A stretch of DNA of 64,000 nucleotides from Scolanthus callimorphus (Eukaryota > Cnidaria > Anthozoa > Actiniaria > Edwardsiidae), in contig CM066924.1 in NCBI GenBank assembly GCA_033964015.1, positions 372,001 to 436,000 of the forward strand, in the 5' to 3' direction. A program made the position numbers and the translations under genes. Below are positions 61,106-64,000 of this stretch, piece by piece. The notes under the pieces are model-generated. The model saw only the letters and a program-made list of their open reading frames with translations, had not been told where the DNA came from and made no database searches. How positions within the stretch are numbered: position 1 is the stretch's first letter; the number at the start of each line of letters is the position of its first letter.

Positions 61106-61796
61106 AATTCAATAATTATTTTATTATTCAGCAACAAGGAATTCTTACCTAGCTAAACGAAGTCGACGATGAGACCTTGCAAGGTAACAGTTTTTCAACT
61201 TCAGTTTACGTCCATTAGTAATTTCCTCTTCGTACTCAATTCAAATAGCCATTGCTGATTTCTAGATATCCTGAGCAATGATCTCTCGGCAAAAAGCACA
61301 GCAGATTCATCTAGAATATTGGCTAAATTGGCTTTCGCCTTCGAAATGAAAACCAAGGTGGCCTCCAAACCTATTGGTTTGCGTTATGACGTCATTAGAG
61401 TGCATCAATCCTAATGTCTGGAGTTTGACGTCATGAACTGCGTGCCAACATGCTTTCGCTGTGTACTCTTAGCCAATCAGAATCGATATAGTAGCATGGC
61501 TGAATAATAATACTCAGCAGCTGTAACTGAGGGGGGGGGGGGGCACTTATCAGATGCAATTTACAGTATATGTTTTGAGAAAACTGTGGTGTGAAGATGG
61601 TTAGTGCTCATCAGACTGCAGTGTACATGTGGGCATTGTCATGTGGGCCCTGACAAGATGCCGGAAAAATGTTGGCCCTCCAAAATGCGGTGACATCATT
61701 CACTGGATCTAGATATTACTAAAAAATACATTACATATTACTAAAAAATTCATTTTTCAATCTATTTTATGTTATAATAGCAGTTCAACATACTAG

Positions 61797-61923
61797 TTCA
61801 ATACTCTGACAAATTTATGCATGGTATTGTTCTCCCCCATTGTATTGCCTTGTTCTATAATACACTCCATTGCACTCCATTGTTTTAGACAATGCCTTGC
61901 ATAAATTTGTCAGTGTATTGGAC
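61797..61923. mobile_element. Short inverted-repeat element
   Basis: AATACTCTGACAAATTTATG followed by CATGG is inverted at 61892-61921. The interior has CACTCCATTG repeated. Confidence 0.6.
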
Positions 61924-62339
61924 AACCCTCTAAATCTAGAGATCCTATTACAGGGCAAGCCTCCAAACACTCAAAAACTGGGGGGGGGGGGGGGGGAACA
62001 ACATCTAAAGAACTGAAGTCACCTTTTAAGGAAAATTTGTAAAACTCTCTTGCGTGCGAAGCGCACAGAAAAAAAAGAGCTCTGCATGTGAAATTACCGC
62101 ATTGGGGGAACTGATTGGGGAAAAATTGGGGGGGGGGGGGGAGGCATGGGCCTCCCTGACCCTTTGATCACTATGGCTCTATATTACCCTAGCAACGTTT
62201 GCGTAAAAACTAATATATATTTAATGACCCTCCCTTGTATCATTTGCACCAAATTTTTTTAACCTCCCTTTTTCACCTGCATGAAAATTAAAGGCCCTCC
62301 CCCCTCTAATTTATGACCAGTCTCTTAGTGCTTATCAGA

Positions 62340-63640
62340 CTGTAGTGTACATGTAGGCATTGTCAAGAATGTACTGGAGGCATTTTCAGGGGAATACTTT
62401 CCCTGCTAACAAAGGTTTCAGGAGGTGAGAAAAATGAGGGACCTGAGGGACCTCTGTTAGTGAAAGGCATAAAGCTAAACAAAACATGATGTGAGGATAA
62501 TAGGGTAGGAGAGAAATGCAAGGGGAGAAATGCAATATTGTGTTTTTGTTACTCAATCACCAATTCACCATTTCGGTGCTCTAGCTTCCATGCAGTGTAC
62601 ATTATGTAACAATCACAAAATCAATCGAATGTTCAGACATTCTGACTGCATGATAAGAAGCCCTAGTTCACATTAACTACCATTGTGGCATTCAAAATTG
62701 GATTGAGCATCCAAAATGGCCGAAGAGTGGCATTAGTCTGAGAAAATGTGGTGAATGTTAAAAAAGCTGGGCAGGGTGGCTGAGTGGTGCCCTTTCTCCA
62801 CCTTCCCGACACTGCAGCCATTTACTTTTTAAAAATTAGTTTTACAGACAATTGTAACACAACGATAAATTTATATAAAATATTTTTTTCATCCATGCAT
62901 ACCAACACGTGTAACTGTTTGCTTGAAATAGTAGAATGCTACTAGAATCAAAGGGCTCTGCAAGCTAAATCTTTCATGAGTTTGAATGAGAAAGGGAAGA
63001 GACTTTTTTGACTTGTAAATAGCCAAAAGGATAACAGACTGAGTTGCATTGAAAACTATAGAGGAACTGGCCATGATGGAACAATATTTAGCCATAGGCA
63101 TATCAGGACTTTACTTTTCACATTTTCAAATGGAAAGTATTTAAAAGAAGTTGAAATTAATTGTACATATCCATTTTTCCAAAAATAATATTTTGCAAAC
63201 CAGTGTGAATAGATTAAATCTAATGACGTTCTCCTTCCTTTTGACCTTTTTGCACGCCCTTGTAGACCTAAAGGGAAGTCCGAGTTCACGCATTTCATGC
63301 GTCTAGTTGACCATAAAACACAAACAAGATAACGGCTAATACGCCAAGGAATACACCTAATAATTAGAGCGCATTTGAAATAGAGCGCATTTCCAATAGG
63401 AGCTGGAAGCCATTCGACGGTAAACAAACCAAAAGAAGCAAAGAAAGGCAGACTTGTGTTGTGGTTTAAAGCCGTGCGTGTCACTGGCAGCACACTCCAG
63501 TATTTTAAATATAATACACACTCCGTTTCAGTGCTAGACCTCATATTTTCATAGTTTAATTTAACGAGGTCAATCATTAACTTAGTTTTACCAATTACCG
63601 ACAAAGACCACAAATTTTAACCGACTACCGACAATTTTCA
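62340..63640. other. No gene recognised
   Basis: The 185-aa minus-strand ORF ending at 63056 starts only at TTG and has no recognisable motif. The rest is low-complexity or unclassified sequence. Confidence 0.5.
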
Positions 63641-63659
63641 AGAGTTTGAACCGACATCC

Positions 63660-64000
63660 AGCCCCCCCTCTGGCAGTGACCACCCTCAGTGTCTGTGCTT
63701 ATGACCGCTTGGCTGCCAGTGGCGCCGTTGAGACACAGCGCAATTCAATTACGCTGCAAGTCTGGGGAGAAGGCCTAAATATTTACATAAGCAAGCTTGA
63801 GTGGCTAAATGTGCATTCAGTCTTGATATAGCCCTGCTTACAGGCGGTTACTGTTTTTTTTTTTATCGCGGAAAACCCAGTCCGTTCGTTCCGTTCGTTG
63901 ATCGGGTGCCATCTTGGATTTTTAAGGCGCGTTGGGGTAGGTTAGCACTCGTATGTTCACATTGACCAAAAGGACATTCTATTGTCTGTGAAACAATAGA
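63660..64000. mobile_element. Right copy of the edge repeat, including the end of a TAGCCTGC-like element
   Basis: 63665-63775 repeats 313-415. From 63828, TAGCCCTGCTTACAGGCGG then TTTTTTTTTTATCGCGGAAA and GCCATCTTGGATTTTT follow the layout of the end of the 27915-28199 fold-back. The other end is outside the window. Confidence 0.6.

Noticed and set aside
62765..62825. tRNA-like word GGGTGGCTGAGTGGTG
   Set aside because: An A-box-like match alone, with no B box or stem structure.
63056..63613. 185-aa minus-strand ORF
   Set aside because: TTG start, no recognisable motif, and part of a repeat-rich end region.
1..64000. CRISPR arrays, operons, rRNA or intact tRNA genes
   Set aside because: None seen; the repeats lack the unique-spacer pattern and the genome is animal in character.

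Overview
The window reads as nuclear DNA of an invertebrate animal, most likely an anthozoan cnidarian such as a coral or anemone relative. Genes are split by many introns with GT-AG borders. Most intergenic and intronic DNA is made of short inverted-repeat elements, retroelement tails and CpG-rich palindromes. The species assignment is an inference from this style and from the gene set; no organelle, bacterial or viral replicon is present.

Left third (1-27.2 kb): two genes share a 174-bp TATA-less promoter at 11137-11310. To the left, on the minus strand, is a lysosomal glycoside hydrolase family 27 enzyme, assigned as alpha-N-acetylgalactosaminidase (NAGA). Twelve exons splice in frame from the start codon at 11136 to the window edge, where the last part of the gene is cut off. 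To the right, on the plus strand, is a ten-exon gene for a coiled-coil protein with a basic, disordered C-terminal half (11311-27207). Two of its coiled-coil exons are each one base short of keeping frame. A small intronless plus-strand ORF (967-1359) for a coiled-coil, tail-anchored-looking protein lies inside the last visible NAGA intron.

Middle (27.2-37.3 kb): a dense patchwork of inverted-repeat elements, a 43-bp tandem array, a SINE-like unit and a three-armed fold-back element, plus two isolated candidate coding exons on the minus strand. Right-centre (37.3-54 kb): a repeat-poor stretch around a clean three-exon repulsive guidance molecule gene (RGM, 45483-47378, minus strand), with one weak candidate gene near 41 kb. 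Right end (55-64 kb): repeats again, with no gene I can support.

Several transposon families can be recognised by their own ends and target-site duplications: TAGCCTG-ended elements with 9-bp duplications (three copies with both ends), several families with 3-bp TTA/TAA duplications, a TTAA-bordered 1.85-kb element, and an 857-bp element packed with AATCGAAC motifs. All exon structures were built by eye from splice sites and reading phase; no transcript or database evidence was available.
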